Source: an uncultured Saprospiraceae bacterium (GTDB taxonomy: Bacteria; Bacteroidota; Bacteroidia; Chitinophagales; Saprospiraceae). Taken from it: a stretch of 64,000 nucleotides of DNA. Of this stretch, positions 17,986 to 27,126 are shown piece by piece. The stretch covers positions 1 to 64,000 of the forward strand of contig CAKZVK010000043.1 in NCBI GenBank assembly GCA_937921825.1, in the 5' to 3' direction. The notes under the pieces were generated by a model, which searched no databases, had not been told where the DNA came from, and saw only the letters and a list, made by a program, of their open reading frames with translations. Positions within the stretch are counted from its first letter, which is position 1. Each line of letters starts with the position of its first letter. Position numbers and translations under genes: made by a program.

Positions 17986-19320
17986 TTACTCTTTTGTCTT
18001 CAATTCTGAAATAATATACTGACCTAGTAGCTCGCCTTGCTTTACACCTTCTGCTATAGCTGGCATATAATGTATACCGCCATACAATCTAGAAATGGCT
18101 GCTTCCGCACTAGCTTGCTTGAAGGACTTAAACTTCCTCACTGGCAGGCCATATTTTAATTCCACATCATCAGTATAGGCAAAGTCCTCTCCTATCAAAT
18201 GAGTCAGCACCTGAGCCGAGGCTGTAGAAATTACACTGTGCCCACTGGTGTGCTCTGGAAATGGAGGAGTCTGAAGCAAGGGCTTCCATTCCTCATCGAT
18301 GTATTCATTAATGACTGTCTCTGGCCGTATCAACTTCGATCTGTACTTTTCATCCCAGCAACTGATAAAGGCATCGAATAGTGCCACAGACACCAACATA
18401 GTCGTCTCCACAGAAGACATCAAGTCGTGCTTGGACGCCTCGGAAGCAATATTAGCGATACCCATCCAATGACCTCCAGGCGTAATCTTCTTGGTCGCAA
18501 ACATCATATGCCCAGTCTGATTCATCACATAAGGATTACAATCCCAAAAACTAGCGATAAGCCTTTCTTCTTCACTCAGCTTCTTACCTGTCTCATATAC
18601 TTCTAAGGTCTCCTTATAGAACTTACTCCCTTTCTTCATATCAAAGGCCGTAGGAGCTACTGGCCTAAATTGATTTGCAGTCTTGATGACCAATGGTCTA
18701 ATGTTTCGCCAACTCGGCTCTATGCCCTCCATGTATGCTGGTGGTGTCGGTTTCCATTCTGCTGGATTGTCTGTAATTGTATATTTAGGATCAGATCTGG
18801 TTTGCTTATAGTTGTCCTTATCTGCCCAGGCGAGGATATGATCTGCTACTTGCTTTCCGTAGTCAAGTGATTTCTGAGACTGTGCCAGAGACAAGCCTAA
18901 GGAATCAAGCACAGACAGCATATCAGCCCTAGCATCCGTAATTTTTATCTCTGAGAAGATAAGCGCTTGACTTACTGCATAAAAAGCCTCCAAAGCTGCT
19001 AGTTCATAGTACAGGCCTGCTGAATCAGTGGGAGTAGGAACAGCGGTCAGACCATTTAACTGACCAGCCATGCTTCTATACCCATCCCTATCTTGCTGGA
19101 GTACTTCATATGCTGCTACCATAGGATATACATATATTCTACTTGCTACAGGAGGAGAAAAAATATCATGGACTATAACATCAGTTAGCTGATCTAGAGC
19201 GGTATGAAATCGGGCCGTATCAGACAGTAGTTCTTTAGCTTCACCATCAGATAATTTATTGCTCTTACAAGCGACTAGACTTGCAATAAGCAAAACATAA
19301 AACATTATTTTCTTCATCAT
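17986..19320 (-). CDS. Vanadium-dependent haloperoxidase/PAP2-like lipoprotein
   Basis: About 444 residues from the ATG at 19320, chosen because it overlaps the GH13 stop as ATGA and gives a clean lipoprotein signal (KKIMFYVLLIASLVACKS). The fold is the acid phosphatase/vanadium haloperoxidase type: KYRSKLIRPETVI supplies the Lys and Arg-Pro, HTSGHSVIST is the core (SGH at about 359-361), and SRLYGGIHYMPAIAEG gives the last Arg and His. It is the last gene of the long sugar operon. Whether it removes phosphate or oxidises halide cannot be told. Lipid anchoring suggests action in the periplasm or at the outer membrane. Confidence 0.85.
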   Translation of the reverse strand: MMKKIMFYVLLIASLVACKSNKLSDGEAKELLSDTARFHTALDQLTDVIVHDIFSPPVASRIYVYPMVAAYEVLQQDRDGYRSMAGQLNGLTAVPTPTDSAGLYYELAALEAFYAVSQALIFSEIKITDARADMLSVLDSLGLSLAQSQKSLDYGKQVADHILAWADKDNYKQTRSDPKYTITDNPAEWKPTPPAYMEGIEPSWRNIRPLVIKTANQFRPVAPTAFDMKKGSKFYKETLEVYETGKKLSEEERLIASFWDCNPYVMNQTGHMMFATKKITPGGHWMGIANIASEASKHDLMSSVETTMLVSVALFDAFISCWDEKYRSKLIRPETVINEYIDEEWKPLLQTPPFPEHTSGHSVISTASAQVLTHLIGEDFAYTDDVELKYGLPVRKFKSFKQASAEAAISRLYGGIHYMPAIAEGVKQGELLGQYIISELKTKE

Positions 19321-20972
19321 AATTTGCGATATAATCGAGCTTCCCAAGGTAGTAATACTTGGGCCATTTTATTCTCTAAGTTTTGAATCTCCAAGCGATA
19401 CTCTGAGAGGTCAATATTACAACTTTCTACTAGATCAGAATGATTAAGTACGATCACAAGATCCGCTTCCTTATCCTTTCTTCTGTACACAAAGAGCTTA
19501 TCAGACTCAGTAGCTATTGGTTCATAGGCCCCATATATTAGTGTTTTTGTTTGCTTTCTGTAGGCTAAGAATTTCTGATAGAAATAGTAAATGGAATTCT
19601 TATCCGCAAGTACTTTCTCAGAATTGATCTCTATATAATTAGGATTAGCTTTTATCCATGGAGTCCCCGTTGTGAATCCTGCATGCTCACTATCATCCCA
19701 TTGCATAGGTGTCCGCACATTATCCCGACCATTCTCATGTACAAGTTCTAGAAAAGCCTCAGGGGACAGCCCTCTCTCTGTGAATTCTTTATAGTAGTTA
19801 TGGGTTTCTATATCTCTATAGTCCTCTATACTATCAAAGTGTACATTAGACATACCTAATTCTGACCCTTGGTAGATGCATGGTGTTCCTCTTAAAGTCA
19901 GTACCATCATCGCTAAGAGCTTAGCACTTTCTAGTCTATATTCTTTATCATTACCAAATCGAGAAACCAGTCTGGGAAAATCGTGGTTATCTAGAAAGAC
20001 ACTAATCCAACCTGACCGACCCATCGCCGCATCCCAATCATTGATTAAGTCTTTTACATCTTGCCAGCTATAAGGAACTGGATCAAACTTCCCTAGGGGC
20101 CCATGACCTAAGAACATATGATCCAAATGAAAGATCATATTCAGCTCCCCTCTATCGTGCCCGACATAATTCAGTCCGACTTCCTTTGATATTCCTGGGC
20201 CCTCACCTACTGTCATGATATCATAATGCTTGAGCACTTTTTCATACATCTCATTGATATACTGGTGCACCTTAGGGCCATTGGAGTATATTTTTTCTAT
20301 AGTTTCATTAAGAGCCTCATAGGGAGAGTCCGCAAAATCTAATCGTTTAGATATCAAAGGAATCACATCCATTCTGAAACCATCTATACCTTTGTCTAAC
20401 CAAAATTTTACTATCTCATAGATGCCCTCTCGGACTTTAGGATTCTCCCAGTTGAGATCGGGTTGCTTCTTAGTGAATAGATGTAAGTAATACTCTTCCG
20501 TCGTCGCATCGTATTCCCAAGCACTCCCTCCAAAGAAGGACTTCCAGTTATTAGGTGGACCGCCATTCTTTCCTGGCTTCCAAAAATAGTAATCACGGTA
20601 GGGATTATACTTAGACTGACGAGAGGCCTCGAACCACTTATGCTCGTCAGAACTATGATTAAACACAACATCCATAATCAATCGCATACCCCGCTCATGC
20701 AGCCCTGCTAACAGTTCATCAAAATCCGCCATCGTTCCGAACTCAGGATGGATCTTATAATAGTCGCTGATATCGTAGCCATTGTCATCATTAGGAGATT
20801 CGTAGATAGGACTGAGCCAGATAATATCTACACCTAAATCTGCGAGGTAATCCAACTTAGATATGATACCACGGAGGTCTCCTATCCCATCACCATTACT
20901 ATCCTTAAAACTTCGAGGATAGATCTGATAAATGACTTCCTCTTTCCACCATGCTTTTGTAAATGTTGCCAT
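19317..20972 (-). CDS. GH13 alpha-glucosidase (oligo-1,6-glucosidase-like)
   Basis: A 551-residue cytoplasmic enzyme without signal peptide. It opens WWKEEVIYQIYPRSFKDSNGDG, typical of GH13 oligo-1,6-glucosidase, trehalose-6-phosphate hydrolase and alpha-glucosidase enzymes. Catalytic residues are in place: nucleophile Asp202 (DGFRMD), general acid Glu257 (TVGEG) and Asp331 (LDNHD). VIPLISK after the nucleophile is of the alpha-1,6/alpha-1,2-type, as in oligo-1,6-glucosidases. Probable substrates are imported isomaltose-like, sucrose-like or kojibiose-like alpha-glucosides. It lies between the aldo/keto reductase gene (9-base gap) and the PAP2-like gene (4-base overlap) in one operon. Confidence 0.92.
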   Translation of the reverse strand: MATFTKAWWKEEVIYQIYPRSFKDSNGDGIGDLRGIISKLDYLADLGVDIIWLSPIYESPNDDNGYDISDYYKIHPEFGTMADFDELLAGLHERGMRLIMDVVFNHSSDEHKWFEASRQSKYNPYRDYYFWKPGKNGGPPNNWKSFFGGSAWEYDATTEEYYLHLFTKKQPDLNWENPKVREGIYEIVKFWLDKGIDGFRMDVIPLISKRLDFADSPYEALNETIEKIYSNGPKVHQYINEMYEKVLKHYDIMTVGEGPGISKEVGLNYVGHDRGELNMIFHLDHMFLGHGPLGKFDPVPYSWQDVKDLINDWDAAMGRSGWISVFLDNHDFPRLVSRFGNDKEYRLESAKLLAMMVLTLRGTPCIYQGSELGMSNVHFDSIEDYRDIETHNYYKEFTERGLSPEAFLELVHENGRDNVRTPMQWDDSEHAGFTTGTPWIKANPNYIEINSEKVLADKNSIYYFYQKFLAYRKQTKTLIYGAYEPIATESDKLFVYRRKDKEADLVIVLNHSDLVESCNIDLSEYRLEIQNLENKMAQVLLPWEARLYRKL

Positions 20973-20981
20973 ACGTATAAA

Positions 20982-21893
20982 TTAAGCGACTTCTTTTCCT
21001 GTACTAGCAGTCCATATTTCATACCACTGTTCATCAGTAATCTCAATATGCAGAGCATTAATAACTTCCGACAACCTCTCTGCTTTTGAAGTACCCAAAA
21101 CAGGAGAGATTATACTCGGGTGATGCAATAGAAATAGATAAGCCATCTGAGCTAAGGTCCAATCATAATCACCACAGACAGATTGCAATCTCATTATTCG
21201 TTCTGTATCCGCTAAGCTCTCTTGCTGCGTAAACATCTGAGCACCTGCTAAAGGAGACCAGGCTTGGGGTTTTATCTTGTGTAGTTGAAGATGATCTAGA
21301 GTACCATCCGATAAGCTCTCAAGACATAAAGGAGACAACTCCAATTGATTTGTAACTAAAGGGAAATGGCTATGTAACAAGGCAAACTGATGAGTTGTAA
21401 AATTTGAAACACCAAAGTCCAACACTTTTCCAGCAGCCTTCAGTTCCGTAAATGCTTCTGCGACTTCAGCAGCCTGCATCAAAGCACTAGGTCTGTGAAT
21501 TAATAAAAGATCAATGTAGTCTGTATGCAAATTTTTAAGTGATTGTTCTACCGACTGAATGATATAAGCCTTAGACTGATCATAAGACTTAATCTTATTC
21601 AGAGGTCTATTAGCACTGAGCATTCTTATACCACACTTCGTTATCAGCTGTATGTCTTCTCTAGAGACGTCCATCTCTTTAAAAGCTACACCGAACTCAG
21701 CTTCCGTGGTATAGTCTCCATAGATATCTGCATGATCAAAGGTTGTTATTCCATGTTCTATGCAGGCAGCTATCATAGCTTGATACTGGGAACTAGAGAA
21801 CTGTGCACCCCACTGGCCCCAGCGCATTACGCCAGCTATGATACGACTATAGTTTTGACTGGCCTCAGTGTATTTTATCTTCATTCTAGTCAT
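20982..21893 (-). CDS. Aldo/keto reductase
   Basis: A 303-residue cytoplasmic NAD(P)H-dependent oxidoreductase of the YdhF-like type. The catalytic tetrad is complete: Asp53 and Tyr58 (DHADIYG), Lys86 (ITKCG) and His133 (LLIHRP). The C-terminal SPVLGTSKAERL segment is the cofactor phosphate-binding part. Its start overlaps the trehalase stop by 8 bases. In this operon a plausible task is reduction of a keto-sugar or a sugar aldehyde, possibly connected to the GMC/DUF1080 genes further on, but no substrate residue proves this. Confidence 0.88.
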   Translation of the reverse strand: MTRMKIKYTEASQNYSRIIAGVMRWGQWGAQFSSSQYQAMIAACIEHGITTFDHADIYGDYTTEAEFGVAFKEMDVSREDIQLITKCGIRMLSANRPLNKIKSYDQSKAYIIQSVEQSLKNLHTDYIDLLLIHRPSALMQAAEVAEAFTELKAAGKVLDFGVSNFTTHQFALLHSHFPLVTNQLELSPLCLESLSDGTLDHLQLHKIKPQAWSPLAGAQMFTQQESLADTERIMRLQSVCGDYDWTLAQMAYLFLLHHPSIISPVLGTSKAERLSEVINALHIEITDEQWYEIWTASTGKEVA

Positions 21894-23388
21894 TGCTATC
21901 TATGTAATTTTTTAGCGCAAGATAGACACCATTACTCCACCCAAAACCATCTTGGACTGGATACTCTCCGCCTCCAGCATCGAGGGTCATATCTTCCACA
22001 TTGTACTTCTCTACAAACTTACCAGTGGATTTATAGACACGTTCATTGAGGCCTATCCACCGTTCTGCGATTTCCTTAGATAGAGTTTTATGACCATAAT
22101 TATCTAGACCTATCACCGTCAGCCATTGTAAGGGTGCCCAGCCATTAGGGGCATCCCACTGCTGTCCAGAATTTATAGTTGTTGTTACCACACCTCCTGG
22201 TCTGAGCAATTGTTCTTTTATATTCTGGGAGACTTTTTGTGCTTGTGCATTTGTCGCCAGATTAAAATACAATGGCAATACAGTAGCTGCATGTAATTGC
22301 TCTACCTGCTCTTGCTTCACATAATCATAGTCTACAAAATGACCTGAGCTTTCATTCCAAAAATACTTTTGTATCAACTGTCGTCTCGATTCCGCTCTAT
22401 CACTATAGAACTCCATAAGCTCATTCTTTCCCTCCAAGGCTACAGTCTTAGCCAGCAACACCTCTAACGAATAGAGCAGGCAATTAAGATCTACAGGTAA
22501 AATATCTCCACATCGGATAGAACCTAAATCATTCTGATCTTCTAACCACCTAGAACTAAAGTCCCATCCAGACTCACAGGCGGCTCTGATATGTTTAAAT
22601 AAATCCTTGCTCTCCCTATCGCTCTTTGCGACCAAGTGACTGTCGTCAGCATACATCTCTTCTCTAGGTGCAGGGTTCTGATCAAAGTACTTATTCAAGA
22701 AACCATCTTCCAACTCTACCTTGTGTCCAGCATATTCAGATTCATCCATCCAAAATTCATACTCCATTATCATAGCAGACTTGTACTTAGTCAGCACAGA
22801 CAGGCCATTGATACTGCTTAGATGCTCTACCATCTGAGCAAAAAACGGTGGCTGAGAACGACCTAAAAAGTAAGTGCGGTTTCCATTTGGTATAAAACCA
22901 TATTTCTCTATCAACCAAGCAAAGTTATCCACCATACTTTCTACTAGCTCCACCCTATTATGAATAGTCAGGCCCAGCATCGTAAAGTAACTATCCCAAT
23001 AATATATTTCATTGAAACGGCCACCGGGTACTACATAAGCATGTGGTAGAGGGACTAAAGAAGAACCTTCGATATCAGTATCTGCAGTTCTCTCTAGCAC
23101 TTCCCAAAGACTATAGATATGTTGCTCAGCAGATTTAGTGAGATCAGATTGGAAAGTAGAATCCTGAGGTTTTTGAAGACGGAAGTGATTATTGAAAAAT
23201 GAATTCAAATCAAAATTTGGGGCATCCTTTTCCTTCTTATACTCTTCAAGAATTACCTTAGGACTATGCAAAGGAATTGCATCTGAAATCTGTTTGCCAT
23301 CTTTCCATATACCACTCAGATGTAATTCTTCAAAGAGCCGCCCATATATCTTTAGTAAGGTATTAGCCTGCATTCTCTGGAGCGACAT
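21886..23388 (-). CDS. GH37 trehalase, cytoplasmic type
   Basis: A 500-residue alpha,alpha-trehalase. Both family signatures are present: PGGRFNEIYYWDSYF at about residues 121-135 and QWDAPNGW at about 410-417. The glycine-rich GGGEYPVQDGFGWSNG stretch lies near the C-terminus. The general acid Asp is expected in ESGWDFSSRW near residue 290. No signal peptide is seen, so it should act on trehalose brought into the cytoplasm, probably by the MFS carrier encoded directly upstream (26-base overlap). This gene is the best single clue that trehalose is a substrate of the locus. Confidence 0.93.
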   Translation of the reverse strand: MSLQRMQANTLLKIYGRLFEELHLSGIWKDGKQISDAIPLHSPKVILEEYKKEKDAPNFDLNSFFNNHFRLQKPQDSTFQSDLTKSAEQHIYSLWEVLERTADTDIEGSSLVPLPHAYVVPGGRFNEIYYWDSYFTMLGLTIHNRVELVESMVDNFAWLIEKYGFIPNGNRTYFLGRSQPPFFAQMVEHLSSINGLSVLTKYKSAMIMEYEFWMDESEYAGHKVELEDGFLNKYFDQNPAPREEMYADDSHLVAKSDRESKDLFKHIRAACESGWDFSSRWLEDQNDLGSIRCGDILPVDLNCLLYSLEVLLAKTVALEGKNELMEFYSDRAESRRQLIQKYFWNESSGHFVDYDYVKQEQVEQLHAATVLPLYFNLATNAQAQKVSQNIKEQLLRPGGVVTTTINSGQQWDAPNGWAPLQWLTVIGLDNYGHKTLSKEIAERWIGLNERVYKSTGKFVEKYNVEDMTLDAGGGEYPVQDGFGWSNGVYLALKNYIDSND

Positions 23389-24595
23389 TTCTGGTTAATC
23401 GTTCTAAAACCAAACATGCTACAAACAACATGACAAGTGGTATAATCGTATAGCTAAAAGCAGAATCTGCACCGACATTCTTAAACAGGAAACCAATCGC
23501 TCTTGATCCAAGGGTACCTCCTATCGCAGAAAATATGATAATCAATCCTGACATAGGACTATGCAATCTTTTCGGCAAGGCACTCAAGACTACAGAATTT
23601 ATTAAGGGATAGATCGGTGCTAAAAACAAACCGACCATAGGAAAAGCATAACCATAAAAAGGGATGTCTAACAGGGATTGTACATTCTCAACTTTAGAAG
23701 TTATCGCTTTGGGCAATACAAATAAGACCATGACTATGGCCATGAGAATACAGATAGACAAGATCCACAGCCAAGATATTTTCTTGACCAATTGTCCTGC
23801 CAGTAGACGACCTACGCCTAAGGATATAAAAAGGATACTGGTCATCATGATGGCCAAGTTCTCAGGTAAATCTAATACCCGCTCATTGAAAGTAGGCAAC
23901 CAGGTCATGATACCTTGCTCTACCATTACAAATAGAAAAGCGGCAAAAACAAAGACAACCACTAACAACTTGGCCATTAGTTTTACCATCTGCATAAAGT
24001 CATCTGCAAGATTTGCCCCAGGTATCTCTTCTACCTCATCGACTTTTGCCGAGTAAAGGAAGACAAAGGAGAGTATAGAAAGTAGTGAAAGCAAAAGATA
24101 TACATTGACCCAGCTTTCAGGATTGCTCTCACTATTGAACATCGGAAATAGAAAATAACCAAAGGTAATTCCGAACATAAAAAATCCCTCTATAGAACTC
24201 ATCAGACTATTGTGCTCTTGCTGTGTATTCGTAAGGAGGCCTATGGTAGAGTACACAGATACTTTTATCAAAGCAAATGAAACTCCAACAGCTAGAAACA
24301 ACAACTTAGCTGAACCAAAACTATTACCGACATACATACCGATGCAAGCAAAAGAAACTATAGCCAATCCAATTAACATTGCTTTCCTGTACCCTATCCT
24401 AGGCAGAAATGAGGCAACCAGAAAGGAGACAATTGCAATCGGCATATCTTTAAACAATTCCAGGATACTCGCCTGTACTTCATCTACACCATAGAGCTTT
24501 TGAGATTTCAGAATCACGATGCCTACACTATTGAGTAGGATGGCAAACACAAAGTAGTTGAGATACAGGGATATTTTCAGTCTATTACTTTCCAT
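23363..24595 (-). CDS. MFS transporter
   Basis: A 410-residue inner-membrane protein with twelve hydrophobic stretches and a central loop rich in acidic residues (AKVDEVEEIPGANLADD) at about 190-207. The order of helices and GVGRLLAG near residue 265 fit the FucP/NarK-like side of the major facilitator superfamily. It starts 2 bases after the T9SS type B gene and runs into the trehalase gene. It is therefore the likely inner-membrane importer of the disaccharide cleaved by GH37 or GH13. The substrate is inferred from position only. Confidence 0.87.
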   Translation of the reverse strand: MESNRLKISLYLNYFVFAILLNSVGIVILKSQKLYGVDEVQASILELFKDMPIAIVSFLVASFLPRIGYRKAMLIGLAIVSFACIGMYVGNSFGSAKLLFLAVGVSFALIKVSVYSTIGLLTNTQQEHNSLMSSIEGFFMFGITFGYFLFPMFNSESNPESWVNVYLLLSLLSILSFVFLYSAKVDEVEEIPGANLADDFMQMVKLMAKLLVVVFVFAAFLFVMVEQGIMTWLPTFNERVLDLPENLAIMMTSILFISLGVGRLLAGQLVKKISWLWILSICILMAIVMVLFVLPKAITSKVENVQSLLDIPFYGYAFPMVGLFLAPIYPLINSVVLSALPKRLHSPMSGLIIIFSAIGGTLGSRAIGFLFKNVGADSAFSYTIIPLVMLFVACLVLERLTRNVAPENAG

Positions 24596-24597
24596 CT

Positions 24598-27126
24598 CTA
24601 TTCTATTATAGTTATGGTTCCTGTGAATGTTTCAGTCAATCCATCTAAGAAAGTCAGCTTAGCATACCACACATATACACCATAACTCAAGTTCCTCCGC
24701 AGTGTTCTAGATCGCATCACATTAGTCGCAATGTCAGCGTCGTTATTCTCATAGATGATACTGCCATACCGATCATACACAATGAACTCCTCTATTACTG
24801 TATAGTCAGGCGTCTGAATAAAGAATTCACTATTAACGCCTATTTCTGACTCGGATATAATATTGGGCAGATACAATCTTCGTGTATTATCTACTTCGAT
24901 TTTTAGTTCTATAGAATCCTTACAAACTTCATTATTGGCATAGAGCCAATAGTTGGTATCGAGGTAAGGATTGGCATAAGGTTCCAAACAAGTCTGGCAA
25001 GACAGAGTTGTATCACGAGGATCTGTCCAGTTATAGGCTAACGAGTCACCTTCATTGTATATCTGTGGTAGCAATTGAATACTATCTCCAAGGGGAATAA
25101 TTTCTATAAGTCTATCGAATGATAATTCAATATCTGCACCGGGCATAACGTCAAAAAAAACATAGGATACCTCACAGCCCGTAAATATTTGCAACTCATA
25201 GACACCGGGCTTATCCACCGTATTAAGATCTTCTGTAGTACCATCATACCAGAGAAAATCAAAACCGTACAGAGAACCATCAAGGGTCAAAGTTTCATTT
25301 TTGCAAAGTGTCAATTCGATAAAGGAGGAATCTGCTTCAACTCCCAATACCAACAAGGTCGTACTATCTTCCGGTAAAGTCGCTGGATCATCAGATACTC
25401 TAAAGGAACCTAAGTTAGGCGGAAAGTTCTTTATGTACGCCTGATCGAGATAGACATCTGGTTGTATATTACCGACTTCTACTAAAAACTGAATGGTATC
25501 AATGCCTAGAGGAATCTTCATATCCTCTATATTCAAATATCTTCCTTCACTCTTATCGTCTCCATCAAAAGGGTCAGATAATAGATCCAAATAAACTAAC
25601 CCTTCCTGTAAAGTGTCCGAGAAAGTAATGCCCTCATGAGCTGAACCTGTATCATTATTCAAAATGAAATTATAGATAACCTCACTGCATGGATAAGTAG
25701 TGTCTGGTTCTATGGTATGATCTAGATTTATAGTGTAAGGGCAAGAAGCAATGGTGACATCATAGACAACTACGACTGACTGACAACCTGATTGTGCTTC
25801 TAATTCATAGATACCTGTTTCATACACTTGGACTTGTGCAGCATCAGATCCGTCAAACCAATCAAATTCTACTCCATATAAAGAACCGTCAAGTATCGCA
25901 TCTGCAGTGACACAGAAAAAGAAATCTTGAAATACGGTGTCGCCACTTATAAACTTTACCTCTAGTCGAGTAGCATCATTAAATTTGACTGTTTCTGGAT
26001 AATCGGAAACCTTTGTACCATTATCACCTAGATAGGATGGTAGCCCAGAAACGGTAAATTGATGGAAATAATCATCTGCAGGTACATTACCTACCTCTAC
26101 GGTAAAGCTTAATTCTTGTACTCCTTGTTGCAACGTAAGATCTGATACCACAAAACTTTCATCCTTAAATTCTGTATCACCATCTAAAGGATTACTCAAT
26201 AGATCATCAAAAGTAAATCTAGCAGGCATTAGTGATTCTAACCGCAGGTTGTCTATTCTTCCACCAGTAGCATTGGCTATTCTGTAGGTATACTCTACAC
26301 TGTTGCAAGGAAAAGTAAAACGTGGATTCACCGAACTGTATAGGCCTATACTAAATGGACAGCTGGCAAAGTCTTTCATATAAGCTTCAGGTCCTGTAGA
26401 AACCTTGACATTCTCACCTGTATTGGTATTAATCTTAAACAAGGCGCTAGCCACCCCTAGCTGAGTAGAACCAAAAGCAAAGACTTCTCCAAAAGCATTA
26501 CAATAAGCCCCTTGAAAATTATCTAGAGATTCTGGAATCCCATATCCCCTAAAGGCATAATTATTTGGATTAAAAGAAACCACTCTGGAGTCCACAGTAT
26601 TTACACCATAGAGCAAGCCATTTATAGGATTGACAGAAAGGTCAGTGACATTTATTCCTGCAGGCATGGCAAGATTAAAGACATTGGCACCAGGAGTATC
26701 AAAATCAACAATTTCAATCTGCTGACCAACTTCATTTGTAGAACCAATAAATACCATCCGATTACCCGTAACATCAAAGCCAAAGGAAAAATGATCCAAG
26801 TTGGGCAATAGGTCTACAGTGGCCACAAAAGTTTCTACCCCATTAGCATCTATACTGTATAAGGCTTTATCTGCAGAGCTGAGACCATAAAGTAGTCTAT
26901 CATTGAATCTATAAGCTATAGCATCTATTGTATTCTGAAGAGAAACAAATGGACTGAGCTGAATCGCATTATTACTCGGGTTGATATTGAGGTAAACAAT
27001 TTCATTGACCTCTTCATTCAACATCCATACTTGGCTAGAACAATCAAAAGGCTGTTGGCCCGTAATACTATTTACGAAAAATAGCTGCAGCATTAGACAA
27101 CTCCATATGGCTACTAGCGTTCTCAC
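24598..27126 (-). CDS. Secreted protein with T9SS type B (gliding-motility-type) C-terminal domain
   Basis: An 842-residue exported protein. After a signal peptide (about 1-23) there is a propeller-like region (about 25-260) with repeated SIDANG- and FNPNN-type turns and LYGVNTVDSRVVSFNPN, resembling DUF6923-type domains. Two copies of a ~190-residue module follow (about 272-460 and 478-680), each starting with a (F/Y)PC motif and containing LDGSLYG and a W(F/Y)DG. The last ~95 residues (LYLPNIISES to FTGTITIIE, with VYDRYGSIIYE) are a gliding-motility-associated type B T9SS signal. It overlaps the GH65 stop by four bases and so is part of the sugar operon, which is unusual for this kind of protein. 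Confidence 0.85.
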   Translation of the reverse strand: MRTLVAIWSCLMLQLFFVNSITGQQPFDCSSQVWMLNEEVNEIVYLNINPSNNAIQLSPFVSLQNTIDAIAYRFNDRLLYGLSSADKALYSIDANGVETFVATVDLLPNLDHFSFGFDVTGNRMVFIGSTNEVGQQIEIVDFDTPGANVFNLAMPAGINVTDLSVNPINGLLYGVNTVDSRVVSFNPNNYAFRGYGIPESLDNFQGAYCNAFGEVFAFGSTQLGVASALFKINTNTGENVKVSTGPEAYMKDFASCPFSIGLYSSVNPRFTFPCNSVEYTYRIANATGGRIDNLRLESLMPARFTFDDLLSNPLDGDTEFKDESFVVSDLTLQQGVQELSFTVEVGNVPADDYFHQFTVSGLPSYLGDNGTKVSDYPETVKFNDATRLEVKFISGDTVFQDFFFCVTADAILDGSLYGVEFDWFDGSDAAQVQVYETGIYELEAQSGCQSVVVVYDVTIASCPYTINLDHTIEPDTTYPCSEVIYNFILNNDTGSAHEGITFSDTLQEGLVYLDLLSDPFDGDDKSEGRYLNIEDMKIPLGIDTIQFLVEVGNIQPDVYLDQAYIKNFPPNLGSFRVSDDPATLPEDSTTLLVLGVEADSSFIELTLCKNETLTLDGSLYGFDFLWYDGTTEDLNTVDKPGVYELQIFTGCEVSYVFFDVMPGADIELSFDRLIEIIPLGDSIQLLPQIYNEGDSLAYNWTDPRDTTLSCQTCLEPYANPYLDTNYWLYANNEVCKDSIELKIEVDNTRRLYLPNIISESEIGVNSEFFIQTPDYTVIEEFIVYDRYGSIIYENNDADIATNVMRSRTLRRNLSYGVYVWYAKLTFLDGLTETFTGTITIIE

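Noticed and set aside
21543-22049. Plus-strand open frame of 168 residues across the reductase and trehalase genes
   Set aside because: It is antisense to two well-supported enzymes and has no family features.
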